Shown: one piece after another, positions 23,201 through 37,097 of the stretch
How the letters are laid out: each line of letters opens with the position of its first letter
Position numbering within the stretch: the stretch's first letter is position 1
From: Toxoplasma gondii ME49
Lineage: Eukaryota; Apicomplexa; Conoidasida; Eucoccidiorida; Sarcocystidae
DNA: 64,000 nt
Direction of reading: 5' to 3'
Assembly: GCF_000006565.2 (NCBI RefSeq)
Contig: NC_031475.1
Span: 124,001 to 188,000 of the forward strand
Program-made: the position numbers and the translations under genes
The notes under the pieces: model-generated
What the model was told of the DNA's origin: nothing
Databases searched by the model: none
What the model saw: only the letters and a program-made list of their open reading frames with translations

Positions 23201-26200
23201 CGGAATCTCTCTGCTCCTCTTACTGTCCTGGTGTTTGAATTCTCCGGCGTGGCGGCTTTCCCCAGCTCGGAGGACTTCTGAAGACAGAGGCCCTCCAGCG
23301 AGCGCGGGTGCCGCCTCTCCCTCCCGGCCTTTTGAAGCCGAGGCTCTCCGCTGCACTCTGTAGAGGCCTTCTGTGAGTTTCTGGCGCCCACAGAAGTCAT
23401 CATAGAGGACGGGAACTTGGTGCTGGGACACCTCGCGGAAGCACGGGACTGCCGCGCCCCGCAAGCCCCCACTGCTGTCGCCCGACCCGCCTCTGGGTTG
23501 GAGCGTCTGGGCGGAGCTGCTGTCATTTGGCGCTTCCAGAAAGCGACGCGGGGGGACGCTGTTGGCGCTGGGGACCTCTGTACGGACGCTTGAGCCCCGG
23601 TCGAGCGCCGATAAGGCTCGGAGCGTTGGCTGGCGTCGCGTAGAGGGCGCTGCTGCCCCCAGGTGCCCCTGCGAAGCGACAGAAAGGAACGCTGCCATAC
23701 CGCTAGGGCTCAGGCTTCGCTCAGGACGCGCTTCAGCGAGCCGCCCTTGAAGGGCATATCGAGGCACACTGTTTTCGCCCCTTGATTCTTCGATTTCAGA
23801 CGTCGCTTCCCTGCTTCTCGCCCTCGTCTGATACTGACTCGGAGTCGGAGACTGCTGATGCAACTCAGCATGTGCTCCTTCGGGGAACGGCCTCGTGGAC
23901 ATGTGGTGTCTCGACAGAAAGCTGCTTTCCTCTGCGGCCAATCCGAAACCTGAAGTATCTCCGCCTCCACGGTTGAAGTGCTGAAACGGTGCCTGTCTCT
24001 CTCGCCTATCCTCGGCATGTGCCAGCGTAGCTTCGCTTCCTCGTCTGCTATTCCGCACTCGGGAGTCTTCCACAGAGGAGGGCGGCGGGTCGGGGACCCG
24101 CGCGAAGGAGCCTGCAGAAGCCGTGCGGCCCAAGAGGGACCCCCTCTGAGTTCCAGTGAGCGACGGCGAGAGGTGCGAGAGGGCCATGCCCTTTTGACGG
24201 TGTAGACCCGTCGCTGTCGAGGGGGGCCCCGACGACGCGAGAGGAACGCTGAGGGCCTTCTGCCCCAGATAGTATTTGGCTAGCGCTTGGATCGAAGCAG
24301 CAGTGGATACCGAGCGATCGAAGATGAGCTTCTGACAGGACGAGGCCCCGCGTTTTCTTAGACCGTCATTACCGCGTCCCAGACCTGCCGCCGCGCTCGC
24401 GACGGAGACACTCGGGCCCGAGAAGTTGGCGGTCAGACGTGACAGCAGAGACGATCCGGAGCTGGTCCGTGATACGGGGGCTGGCACCCGCGCATGGACT
24501 CCGCCGGCATCGACGGGGCGAGGCGAAGCAGGACCGAGAGAAGGCATGTACGGCGGAGAGGACTGCTGCCTCAGAAGGGATGATTGCGCAGAGGGTGGCG
24601 GACCTGTCCCGTCGAAGGGACATACACCAGCTGTCTCTTCTTTTGAGGGGAACTGACCGGAAAGAACAGGCTGGCCTAGGGCCTCCCCACACCAGTCTCG
24701 TCTCCTGTAGTGGCTGCAGTGGGACAGTCGGTCCGCCAACACGGACACGGAACGAAGGCCTTTTTCACTCGCCTCAGCCGCGCCTGTCTCTCCGCGGGTT
24801 CCAGCTCGCCTCGAGGCGTCCTCGGGCCCTTCAAGCTCCTCCACCTGCCTCCGTCTGCTCCGCTCTACCTCGGCCCTATGGAGGTCGTGGAGCTTCCGCA
24901 ACAGCCGCAGCTGGTGCCGCTGGTTGTCCGTCAAAATAAGGGCGCCAGAGGGTAGCGAGGAAGGCCTTACAGCCATGGCTCCAGACTTTGAGAGCGAAGC
25001 TGACAAGGAAGTCGTCGTCAACAGAGAGCTTGCTTTCGAGCTACTTTCTTCCGCAGGTTTCTGCATATCTGGTGGTCCAGTCGCACTGCGGGGCTCTACC
25101 ACGCCAGCCCTCACCGCGTGGGTCGGTGGCTGTCCACCTGATCCGCTTCCGTCGCCTCGTTCTCTCTCCTTTAGCTTGTTGCCGGCGTTCGTTTTGGTTC
25201 TCTCTCGGCTGCTGGTCGATGGCCCTCGGTCCAGACAGGCGCCAGACTCTCTGCTGAGGCATGAAGCGCGTCGTTCCTCTTTGTGTTCTTTGGTCTTCGC
25301 CTTGTGATGGAGCAGAACAGCTTGCAGGGACGCCGACAGAGAGGCAGACGATAACGCCTCCCGAAGCCCTCCCTCAGCTTTCATTGCCGCTGCGGCAGAG
25401 GCGGCGAGGAGGCGCAAGATACCGAGCTCTGTGGAGGCACTTGCGGTGTGCCGCGACTTCGCACGACCTCCGATCGAGTGTTTTGTGTCGTGAGCTTTCA
25501 CCAGGCCACCTGGCGACGAGGCACTCCGCGGCAAGTCCTTCGGTGAATGTACACCTGACGAGGGAGGGAAACCTGGGGGGTGGAGGGCGCTTCGAGGTTT
25601 CTGCCCTGGGTCCCGACCGCTAGACTCCTGGGGCGAAGGTACCCGCGTCTTCCCACTCTCCAGCGCGCCTGCCTTCATCTGGCCTCTGTCTGCAGCGTCG
25701 CGCCCTTCTCTTTTCTCAACACCCTGCTGTTTTTCCGTGGTTCTTTTGCTCTTCTGGTGTTCCACGAGCTGCCGCCTCAGCCTCCGCAACTCTCTGCACA
25801 CGGCGTCTACAAGAGCTTGCTTCTTCTCCTGGCCCTGCTGACCATAGGCCTTCGTTTCGTGGCTATTCGATCCCCCTATGGCTCTCTGGCTGGCACCGCC
25901 TTCCCCTCTATCAGTCACTTCCGCTGTTCCGGGCCTCCGTGCCTGGCCGCCAGGAAGGTCTCCACTTCCTCTCAAAAGCCTCTCGACACGCGACAGCGGA
26001 ACCCGGCCTCTTTCGTCTAAGCGTTTCTCTCCTAGAACGAGCTGAGGCACCTGTGATTGGTGCATCGCCTGGCGCAGCTTCTTCTGCAAGTGCTGTTGGT
26101 CTTGAGCCTGACTGGGCGAAGAAGCGGCGACTCCACTCGACGAGAAAGGCCACGAAGGACGAGAAAGAGAAGAGGGAGAGACCCCTTTCTTCGATTTCGT

Positions 26201-29200
26201 TTCATCGATCGCCGCATCCGGAGAAGAAGACTGAGGCACTGCGTTTAGGGCGCCTCGCAGGTCGCCTGTGGAAAGGCGCGAAGGTTTCGACTCTGACAAG
26301 GAGCGAGACAACGGCGCCACGCCGATCACACTTGAGCCGCGGGAAGATCCTTCCAGTAGTGGACCAGAATCAGCTTCAGAAGAAGAACTAGACAGTTGGA
26401 TCGGGGTCTCACGGACATGCGCACTTGGCTGAGAGTGCAAAGGGTTGGAACTGGAGGCAAGGAGGCGTTGCAAAACACCCGTAAGAGCCTGCAGTGCGGT
26501 ATCTCGTCCTGTCGAGTTCTCTCTCGCGTTACGTGCTGCGCACATTTCGCTGGGGCTTATCTCCTGCCTTTGGGCGTCTGCAGGTTCTCCTTGTTTGAAG
26601 ACTGTGCCTTCGCCAGCCATCTCGCTGTCGCTGAGCAGCTGACCCGTCCTGTTGACTGCCACCCCAGCGTGGGACAGTGGGAATGGCTTGCCAAAGAGCA
26701 GCATTCCTCCATAAGGCAAGCAGCTTCTCTGTCGAGGCTGTTGACTTTCTCGCCCTCCAGGCAGCGCCTCTGCCTCGCTGTGTGATTTAGATGGGATCTC
26801 TGTCTGGATTTCTTCTATCGAGGGGACCGGCGCGTGTCTCCGAGAAGGAACAGCACCTGGGGAAGGAACCGAAGGTCCCAGCACACAGCCCTGGGAGTCG
26901 TCACGGGGGCACGCTGAGCTGTGCTGCTGGAGAAGGTGGAGCAACTCGTCTCTCCCGCTTCCACGATCTCTGTACTCTCTCTTTGCTCCACTGTGTTTGG
27001 TAATCTCTGCAGAAAAAACAGAACCACCAAAAGAGAGAAAATGTGACAAGTCTGCCTTTTTAGCCGTTGAAATCTACAAATGCCACTTTTCAAGCTTCCC
27101 ATCGCCTCCCTGTTGTGCCTCCCGCTTCCGGCGGCCGGCAGGCGCATAACGGGGGAGACTGTATTCGTCCTGTATTCGTCAGCTTACTCAATTTTCGTTA
27201 GGCTTGCTCGTCTGAACCAAGTGAGCTAGAATCGTTGTGTGTCTTTGTTACGTGATAGTCAGTGTGTTGACGACACGTTCTTCAGTACGCTCATTGTGAT
27301 ATCGAGTTTCCTTCGAAGCCTGGGAAGACGGAATCGCTATAAAGTGCCTAGGGCGAACCTGAAGGGTCCAAGGGAGGCACGTGATCTGCGTTTGTACGAG
27401 CAACAGTAAGCTGGGTCGAATGGAAACTGGAGGCGTCACGGGCAAACAAAGCAGGGACAGTTGACACTCCTGGATGACAGCCAAGAGAGGCTTCGCGTGC
27501 ATGAGACTGGTGGCTTTGCTTGGGTTGCCGTGCGGCCCCCCTGCGCGGCTCCGGGTCATGCAGAGGGGTGTGAGGGCCTGTGGAGCTTGTGCAGGCTGAT
27601 ATACAGCCTTGTCCTGGAAGATCAATCTTTCTTCCCGCCTGTGTTCCTTGACACTCGGGAAAAGAGCGAGTTCGAGCCTCCGACCCAGGGGGAACCATAG
27701 CAGTGAAATTCTCATTCTGTGGTCTTTCTTGCCACTCGTTATTTGTCGGAGAGTCAGGTGTCGCAAAAGTATGAAGAGACACCGAAGCAGATGGTCTACG
27801 AAGGCAGGCCTCGACCTCTTCCAAAGATGCGCCTGCCTGTCCTTGTCCGTGCCGAGTATGTTCTAAGAATGCCGCGTTCTCGGGTGTACGGGCAGTGCCT
27901 TGTGCACACGAACGAAGGTTCTTGTGGCGAGCGTCGCTGTTCCTGTCTTCACCAACAGCTGTTGGGGGATGAGATAAGGCACAGGGGTGTAGGGACGGCG
28001 AAGGGGAAGTTGCCAAGATTTCGCCATGCTGTGTGCCTTTATCTTGTCTTTTCTCACTGTTTCGACTTTGGTGTTCCCTTCTTCGCTTGTCACTCACCCC
28101 CCCTACCAAGTTCAGGTCAGACAAGTTCTTCTCAGAAGGGGGCACTAAACAACAAGAAGGCGACAGAGAACAGCGTTTTACTGCATCGTTCAAACGCATT
28201 CCATGTGGTTCGGCTGGTCTCCTCCCGCTGCAGTCGCGGCTGTTAGCAGTCTGTAGTGAATAAATGTTCCAGTCTTGATTCTTTGTTTCTGTTCCATCCG
28301 TGCGTTTTTGAGATTCTGAGTTACTCCCGTGCAGCTTAGCTTGGAACAGCAGAGCCTCCTCGCCTTGTGTAGGGCTCGCCAAACGGGCAACGAGTCCCTT
28401 TCCACCTTCGGCTGCCCTGGGTTCCTGAAACAAATGTCTCCGATCCGCAACTCTGTGTATTTCGGCGCTGCAAGCACTTGTCGCAAGCGAGAGGAACGAC
28501 TTTTTTCCAGCGTGGCCAGCGGTGGTAGCTCCTCCTCCGTCGTCTTTGTCACTTGGTCTCTCTTGCCCCCCGTTTCCCGAGGTGCCGCATCGCTGTCTAA
28601 GTTCCTCAGGACCTGTCTGTGCCTCCCCCCTCGCATTTTCGACACCTGAGTCGTCGCAGCCTCCGCGGAGGTTCTTTGCAGGCGTCGCCTTTGTGGTGGC
28701 CTTCTCCGCGACAGGCGTTCCCTTCTCTGAACTGACTTTCGGCTGTTTGGTGACCTCTGGTTCGCTTCTCACTTGGCTGGGCCTGCGAGGTGCACATACA
28801 CTGTTGTGTCGGTCTTGGAGCGTGTGGAGAGACAGTTGGTCAATATCTGCTGCAGACACCTTGTGACCGTGCTGGCGGAGGAGGGACGCGAAGCGAACAG
28901 ACCTGAAGTCTCTCTGTTCTCCGATCGGCGTGTCTTTTCCTTCTGAATCTTGCCCTGTTGCAGCCTTCCTGGCTGCAACCGTGATTGACATAGTCTCAGG
29001 TCCTGCCTCCTTTGGTGTATATCTTTTGAGACTGAAACCATTTGATTTCTCCGAACGCTCCACTTCTCTACAGTAGGTTCCCTGTTCTTCTTCCCGCACA
29101 CGCGTGTCTTTAGTGGAGAATGACTCTTTGTCAGGCTTCCTCAGACTGCCCACAAGCTCCTCGGGTGGGGTCGAAGGGCTGGTCGCACCAAGACACGAAA

Positions 29201-32200
29201 TACTGGAGTCGAGAGAAAGTGCCTTTTCGTGGAATGTGCTCGCCTCGCGCTTTCGGGAGTCCGCAGATTCGTCTTCGTTGCTCTCGCGCTGAAACGTACC
29301 TTTCCCGCTGACCTTTTGCTTTACGATCAGATAAGGTTGTCTGGGGGACTTTTTAAGACACGCCTCTGGCGTTCCTTCTCGTGTCTCTCTGTTCAACAGC
29401 AGACATGCCCCAACGGTTTCTCGCTGGTTCTCGCACTTCGGTTCGTCCTCATTTGCGTATGGAGCATCCAGTAAATACGGAAACGAACTCCGTAGATGTT
29501 TAGGGCACTGAGACTGAGCCCTGCCGCCGTCGTCTCTCTGCTGCATGCTTCCAGAGGCTGAAGACGTGGACCCATGAGAGGACAGAGGAGCGCCTATTTT
29601 GTAGGAGAGCGAAGACGGATCGTGATAGTATTGATGATTAGATGAGACTGTTTCGGCATCTAGAGTGCCAGAGTCAGACTGTGTGTTTCCTGGCTCCTGC
29701 ATGTCTCGCCGAGGTTCTGTACAGCTTGCTGAGGAAGAGTCTTTGCTATCTGCAGGATTCAAGCGAACTGGTGGTGGTGCGGACGAAGGCCAACTTGTCA
29801 GTGAGAGCTGTCCGTCAGACTCTCTTGTCACACGCGGAAGACGAAGAGTTCCTGCGTACCTGTCCCTTCCAGCTACGGGAGGCGCTGGAGCCACAGGCAG
29901 GGAACAGGGGGGACCAGGTGGTTTGGCCCATGTGGACGACTTTGGCACTGCGGGGGTACCGGACGTTTGGCCGTCACTTGCAGTTCCCGACACACCTGAA
30001 TTGTCGGGTCTGTTCCTCGGAGCCGTAGCAGAGTGAGGAGGTCCAAGGAGAAGAGATGAATAAATGGGAGTGGCAAGGAGTGAGGCAAGTAATTTGGATG
30101 GACGGTGCGCCGTCAATTGAAGAGCTGCATTGGCCGTAATACAGCGAAGGCAGTTACACGACGGAGTTTTCTGACAAGGCGGAGACCCTGCTCCAAAAAA
30201 GCTGTCTGACAGCAGATTTCGCAGTGTCGCTTGCTGTGAGTGCGCTGCAAGAGACAATGGAGACGCAGAAGAAAGGAGGCCTCTTTGCTCCAACGGCGTG
30301 CGGTGCACTGCCTGCCCGTCGCATATATCCCCCTCTTTTCTTCCTGATTTCTTTTCGGGGCCGTAGCCGCCATACCCGAAGTCGCCCCGCTTTTTTCGTT
30401 CTGTTGCGTAACCGTCAGCAGCACTATCTTCAGTAGTCTCCCCTCGTCGGTCGTGAGGCATACTAAGGTCACTTCCAGCCAAGCCATTTGTCTCGACAGG
30501 CCACCTAAGTGTGCTGTAGGAAGAACGATTGACTGATCCCGTAAGAGCCTGAAGCGTACTCTCGGGTTGTCTCCCTTTTTCTCTTTCTGTGCGCTCGTTA
30601 GTCTCTTTTTCGGCCGCGAGGGAGCACGATCTCTCAGCTGGGGCTGGCGATGGTGGCAACATTCCTAATTGCGGGTGCTCGCATTGTTTCCCTTTCATGT
30701 AGCGTCCACCTAGAGATCCTTGTTGTTCGTTGTTGTCCGTAACACTAGGTGTTCGCTGTATAAGGGCGTGATGAGGCGTGTGGACGTCCTCACGTAGTTC
30801 TGCCAGAAACAAGGGAGATTGTGCAATGAGAGGAGGAGGCACTGGTTTCCTACTGACCAGATCCCGAGGCGACGAAGGTGAAATGGTGTGGAAAGCACCT
30901 CCAGAAAGCGTCAAATGGTGACGTGGCGTGGGCGTTTTCAGGAGCGGACCTGGTTCTGGTAGCGAGGCGCCTGTAGCTAGCGTAGGCGTCGAGACACCGC
31001 GGTCATCCTCGTGACCATGAAAATGGTGACCTTGTTTCGCACTACCACACGAAGGAAAGGACAATTTGTCGGACAGCGCCTGCCAGGCGGTAGTAGAACT
31101 CGTCTGGTTCTGTCCCAATGGCTCCGAAGGCGGCTTTTTCAGGACTGCCGCGTAGACATACTGTTTGGTCGGCGGGCGGCGATGGTGAGGCATGTGGCTG
31201 GAACCTCTTCCCAAAGAGCGAAAAACGTGACGAGGCGACGGATAAGTGCTGGAGGAAGTGCCAGACGCCTTTGGTCCCAGCGAACTAGGGGAGTCGTGCT
31301 TCGTCACACCAAACGTCGGCAGCCGTGACAGCTTGCCAACTGTCGTCTCAATGCTGCTGGCGTCGTCGCTAGGACGAATCGCCGCGTTCGGAAAGACTGA
31401 AGACGTCACTTCAGTATTGGAGAAGCTCGAAGGTTCCTTGTTTAGGACAACAGAGGCTTTTGCAGGAGAGACATTTCCTTTTTTGCTTCCCTCTTCGATG
31501 TCTATGGCCGGGTCGTCGCCACTGGCAGCACCCTCTTTTGCAACTCGACCTTCATGTTTCCGGTTGACGCGTGGTGATGCTGACGCAACAGGAAGCTTCC
31601 GTTGCTCACCTGCACACCATGCATTGCCTCTGCTTGTCTCTACACAGCGGCTGACATCTTTGCTGGGCAAAGGTGCCTCCTGTTTCACACGCGAGTTAAA
31701 ACCCTCTTCAGGACAGGTTGTCTTCTCTGTCAAGTCAAGTGGTTCTGAGGGGAAACTGGCGTCTTTGTCCACTGAAGGAACAGAACGTTCCGGTTGTGCT
31801 ATCCAACCACTTTCACGCGCAGTTCCGACAGATGGGGACCTCGTTTTCCTTTCCGGGGGCCGAGTTTGCCTTCTCTCTATTGAAGCCGAGTGATGGCTTT
31901 CGAACTGAGCGTGTGCTCGGTTGTGTAGAGAACCCCCCTTTGTTTCGTGCATGTTATTTCCTGGCAGGTTTTTCCTGCCCTTTCCTTCACTTTTTGCGTT
32001 GGTCGTATTTCCTGCCTCCTTCTGCTGAGGAACCGAGTCAGCTGAGGTAGATTGCCTGTGCCTCGTCAAAAAAAACGAATCAACCGTTGCACAGGTGACG
32101 TGAGGAACATCGCCGGAAATTTCGGGAGGTACACGAGAGAGCAGATCTCCTTGTAGCTGCGACTGAGTGCTGGCGGTTGATTTTCTACCATCTGTTTCCT

Positions 32201-33650
32201 CGCCGATGATTCTCTTGAGAACTGTACTACTAGTCAGTGAAATTGATTGATTGTTAGAATCAGCCTTCTGATTTGTGGCCGCCTTCCAGACTATGGAAAC
32301 TTTACCACCCTCGATTCGCTTAGAGGTCGATTTGCCGAACGGCTGTCCGCCGCTGCTATTTCTCCGTTGAGGTAACAAGATCGGAATCGGCGCCGAGTGT
32401 TTTGAAGACGAAGAAGGCATTGTTTTCTGACTGGCAGTAGCTTCTGCTGGTTTCCTGTCCACTAGCGACGGCGGTCGCTCCACCGAAGACAGGACCGGTT
32501 CCTTTCCTGACCGTTTTTCTGAATTTACCTGGCGTGTTGCGAACTCTGAAGGTTCTACTGTATTGGGTACCTGCATACTTGCAACAGTGGTCAGCGGAGA
32601 CGAACATATTACAGCACTTTCCGTAGTCGATGAGGGAACTGTGGGGTCTCGTTCACGATGATCGGCCAACCAGGCCGCAGGGGAGGGTACCGCTTCCAGC
32701 GTGGCAGTGACCGCCCGTTGCTGGGAAGCAACTTCATACAGCAGTGAGTCTTGCGAGCGTGTCCCCACACTGGCATTTTTGGCGTTTCGCTTCGACAGAG
32801 TGGCTGCAGTCGTATGAAGGCCAGACGCTTCTGAAGGGTTGCCCCTCTTGCACGTTGCTGTAGACACAGACACTTCCTTCGGGTTTTCCTTCTCATTCCC
32901 TGTATCTACAGGCGGATGTAAAACGTGGTCGCAGGAAGTTGTCTGAAGTGAAATGGTCTCCGTCTCGGCGGCATCGGAAATGGACGGGGGAGCGCCAACT
33001 TCTGCGGAAGTTACCATATTGCCCACAAACGCAATGGAATCTGTGCCTCCCGGATTCGATCCCGTCGGATGTGCATTACCTGCTGTTTTGGGAGACGCCA
33101 GATATGTTGCGGGAGACACTGTGTTCCATTTTTTACATAATTGTTTATCCTGAAACGTTCGCTTCTGTTGCCCGTGCTTCTTTCCCCTATTCGACGGATA
33201 CGCCGTCCCCCCCGTCTGATGTTGCTGAGGAAGCCTGCCCGAGCTTGTCGGGCGGCCTGGTGTGCCACCGGTACTGGAGGTGCCTACAGCTGAAATTTTC
33301 GCAGTCACTGACAAGTCATCTTTTGGATGCGAAACCCGATCGCAATGCTTCTGCACTTCAGATGATACTGCAGTGTGTGTTGGCTTAACTACTGGAACGT
33401 ACATGACCGCTTTCGGCGGTCGCGATGGTGACGGAGCGACAAAAACCCGAGACAATGTAGACACAGCAAGGCGTGGCTTTGCGGTTGAGGATGGCGATGT
33501 GTGGTGGGTAGATCTCTTTGACGACAAAGGATAGACTAAGGTCGCGCCTGCAGTGGATGACGGAGAAGGTTGGATGCTTATTCCATCCTCAGGAAGAAGG
33601 CCGTTTGGGGGCCTCTCCCCTTTTCGGGGATCAGTCCCGGTGGCGAACAT
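14241..33650 (-). CDS. Giant low-complexity protein (~6,085 residues), three huge exons
   Basis: Three very long open frames on the minus strand join in phase: 33650-27359, 27006-23047 and 22246-14241. Both introns (352 and 800 bases) are phase 1. Intron 1 has donor TCAG|GTTCGC and a strong acceptor, a pyrimidine-rich tract ending TTTTTTCTGCAG; intron 2 has GTAG|GTGAGA and GCTCAG. The start is ATG 33650 and the stop TGA 14241-14243. Most of the chain is Ser/Pro/Gly/Arg-rich and probably disordered. Islands that look folded are a Cys cluster C-x5-C-x-C-x2-C (residues ~1159-1170, DNA 30141-30176), a helical Leu/Ala segment (~25.4 kb), a basic Leu/Arg helix (~24.9 kb), a Gln/Leu/Arg-rich likely coiled coil (residues ~4190-4245, DNA 19770-19930), and a hydrophobic then Gln/Leu/Arg helical C-terminus. 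No enzyme, AP2 or other known DNA-binding domain is recognised. The ATG at 22241 could start a separate gene, but the short gaps and matching phases favour one gene. Function unknown. Confidence 0.65.
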
Positions 33651-36600
33651 AGTCGTAAAAAAACAACGCAGAGTCGAAATAAAGGCTCAGATAATTCTCC
33701 CCTTGAATGGCAAGATATTGAAAATGGAGGAAAGGAAAAGTGGAGCGAATAGAGACAGGTCACGCTGCTTCTTTGGTATGAAGAACAGACGAAAACCAAC
33801 CGAACACAAACGCTTCGCCCGACTGCAGTGGAAGGGGCGTCAAAACACGGGCCATTTCGACGCCTGGTGGTTGCCTGTCTTGGAACAATGGACATACTGT
33901 TGTGGACTTCTCTGCACGCTACTCTATCCGCAGTCGCAGACAAACGTATCAAGCGTGGCAGCCTAGAGGCGCTCCCGAATATTTTGCGCACAAGTATGCT
34001 ACTTTGAGAGGACAGGAAGAAGCCGAGGTTCTTTTATAAAGTGTGGTGACCAAAGTATCGGAGTTTCGGATCTATCAATCATAGCACGAAACACGGTCAC
34101 TGCAAACATCCACCCTCTGACTGTACTCTTGACACCCGACAGGTGGCAACGGACGCATATAGTTTGTGATACGGTGACATACTGTCTCGTATTCCCTTTC
34201 TTGAGCAGTACGAATGGGTACACCGTATGTGTGCTGAGACGATGCGAAGCCACACCGTTTTGTATATGAAAAGCGAAAGGAAGATGAATAAAGCTTTAGG
34301 CAAAAACTATGAACAAGGTCCTTCAACAGCATACCAGCAACGCGTCGACTCCGCAAGGTGCCCTTGGCGAGTTCGCCAGCGGCAGTCTAAATTAAGGGCG
34401 TTCAACCAAGCATGATTGAATGCCATGCATGTTCTAATACCCCACAAAATTTGTTTCCCACTGTTGGCGTTCAACAAACACAGCCGCAACACACACTGAA
34501 AAGTGCCGGGGACATCTGGGAGTTCGCGCATGTTGTGGCATTGGCTCGTCGGGAAGACGGTCAAACTCCACAACAAGCAGACATGTTGTTGTCTTCTGAT
34601 ACTTTCTGCTCGTGACAAGCAGTTCCCCGGCAGCCGGCAAAGCGGTAAAAGATGTGTGAAAACGGACCCCCAGCGCTCTTGAAGTTCGTAAGTACTCACA
34701 CAAGAAAGAAAGGAGGATGAGACGTCCAGCGCTGAACTGGTTAGACCCGAGGAGCGAGTTGCTTGATAACCAGGGGGTGTCACAACACATTTAAAAAATC
34801 TCTCTGCAATATACGAAAACGTTTTGACGGAATACGTTTTCCGTAAGGTTCTGAATAATCAAAAAAGGCAGACTGTTACGCACACCAGAGCAGTGATGCT
34901 TTGGAGCTCCATTGAAAGCAAGATACGCGAACGACCAAGTGTCTCAGCCACGTTCTGGCGCAAAACGATTTGAACCAAAGAACCGAATTGCAAACCAGGG
35001 GCATTCCCATGTCTTGGTTCATCCCATCCAACAGCAAGAGAAAAATGTGGAGCCTCTGCTCGTGTTCCCTCTTTTCTCGTACAGCGGAAACACATTCTCG
35101 TTTTTGAACACTGTTTCTCCCTTCTTGTCCTCGCAATTGGGGCTGGGGAAGCTGCGACCCGCCTTTGTTAGGAATGCTACGGCGACCGAACAGCCATGCC
35201 TATTCGCGAAAGAAAAATCTGGTGTTAGATATCCACTCTGTTTATCTCAACCCTGTCTTTGTCATGTCGGGCTGTTCATGCAACAGCTAGCAGGAGCTTG
35301 TCGCACTGTATACTTCTCCAAGCTCGCGAATAGTGCAGCAGCGTTTTATTTTAAACTGGGGAAATATCATATGTGGTGGTAGACACTATAGAAACTGGGA
35401 TACGGATTACGACTGCAGTTGTGAGATATAGGCAACCAAGTTCAAGATTGCTCTACACCACTATCCAACCGGACTGCTTTAGACAGTTAAAATGGTTGAA
35501 TTACGACAAGGCAGACTACTGAAGTTTCACTACACGAACACTGTTAATCTCTACAGACCGTTCCAGACGGCGCATTGTATTCAGAGTTCAATTAGTCTGT
35601 GGTGATACCCCCCTAATGCATCGTTGATACCTCCTCTTTCATGGTTGACAATTTTGAGTCTGCACCGAATGGCGTATAGAGGGACTAAGGCATGCACGAT
35701 TACACCACAGCTGCCTTTATTTAGTACCCACTTTCATGTTACTCAAACCTCTGTTTACACGAGAGCGCCGATAGTCATCGATAGTTCACTCCTCTTCATT
35801 CCGACTGTTACCTTTTCCTCACTTGAATTTGTGACTTGAAACATTCTTTGATCACGTATCGAACTAGAGCGCGATGATTCTGGGTTGCATTTGCAACATT
35901 TTCACAAACGATTACAAGAAAGTTGTTGACATGCGCAACGCTTCGTCACCATGCACATACCTAGCTAGCACGAAAATAGTTGTCTTCTTCCGTTCGTTGT
36001 TGCCTATCTTCATCGAAGACATTATTTCGCTGTGACGTAGGAAGCGTGAAGACACCGAACACATTCCCACAGAATGGGAATTGACGGTCCCTTCGCAACA
36101 CAAAACGCCGGTGCGTGGTCCGTACTTATTGGGGACCAGTGGCCTCCGTATCCCGTTTGCGCGCTGTGATTGCGGAACCAGAGATTCCATCATGAATACA
36201 AAATGTAATGTGGCAGCAGTTCCATGGTGTTCCCATAAAAAACCACCGTTTTTCAGGTTGAAGCGACATATGTAGATGGAAACTTGTCACTGATTAACGG
36301 AGGTTTTGGCTCATGTGTGAAAATACCGGAATCTTCAACACGTAGGACAGTTGAAGGGAGATAATAGTTCGAGTGCTCCATCTCTTTCTTTGATTAAATG
36401 AAGCGACATATTTATATATAGATGCATACGCATACTTTTGAGTGTTGCCTCGTAATACTGCATGCGCTGCTTTCATTCATCGGTGAAAAACGGACTTGTA
36501 AGTGACTCTCCATTTGATGAAAATCTTTTCTGTTACGTCTAGCGCAAGGGGGATCAGAAACTGGTACTGAAATAAAATGAGCGGCTGCCTCAATATGGTA

Positions 36601-37097
36601 AAGTCCCCTGTCTGCGAAGCAGTGGCAGTTATGCGAATGCCACCCGCAAGAGTGGGCGGTCTCATTGCTGGAACTCCAGACAGAACGTCTGCAAAAATCC
36701 AAGAGCTCTACAGATGTTCCCTCGAAAGGAAACTTCTACGTTAGGATCGTCCATCGGTGTGCCTCTACATTCCGGCGGCCATCCGTCCACATGGCTCGCA
36801 AAGCTACTTTCAACAGTTTCTTCACACTACGCACCCCGTTTTGAGGTCTCAGGGTACTGCGTGCACGGAGTCCCTTATTCCTCGTTTCTGCAGAGTAATA
36901 ATGGAATGAAGCGTTGAGTGATTTTTAAAAGTGAGCAACTCATGAGGTACGTTGGAGACGACAGATCACCGCGGCACGGTCACGCTTTTGCTTCTCCGAG
37001 AGAGACAGGAAGCGTAAAAAGAACACATTACACGAGAGAGGTTTAGTAGAGGCAACAAGCCCCGCAAAATAGCTTGACTTGTCGGAACCAAAGGACG
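33651..37097. other. Intergenic region between BUD13 and the giant gene
   Basis: This is the 5' flank of the giant gene and the 3' flank of BUD13. It is AT-richer than the neighbouring exons and holds only scattered ORFs below about 160 codons without domains or splice logic. A diverged dispersed-repeat copy lies at 35400-35446. The part nearest 33650 is expected to contain the promoter and 5' untranslated region of the giant gene, but no specific motif was recognised. Confidence 0.45.
35400..35446 (+). repeat. Dispersed repeat, copy B (diverged)
   Basis: Aligned with copy C (reverse complement of about 38885-38922), about 31 of 39 positions match, starting at GGATAC and ending at CAAC. It also matches copy A over about 30 bases with four differences. 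The three copies pairwise share different positions, as expected of a decayed dispersed family. Confidence 0.5.

Noticed and set aside
14241..33650. ApiAP2 domain or kinase in the giant protein
   Set aside because: Neither the Trp/Gly-rich AP2 pattern nor any kinase motif could be found in the three frames.
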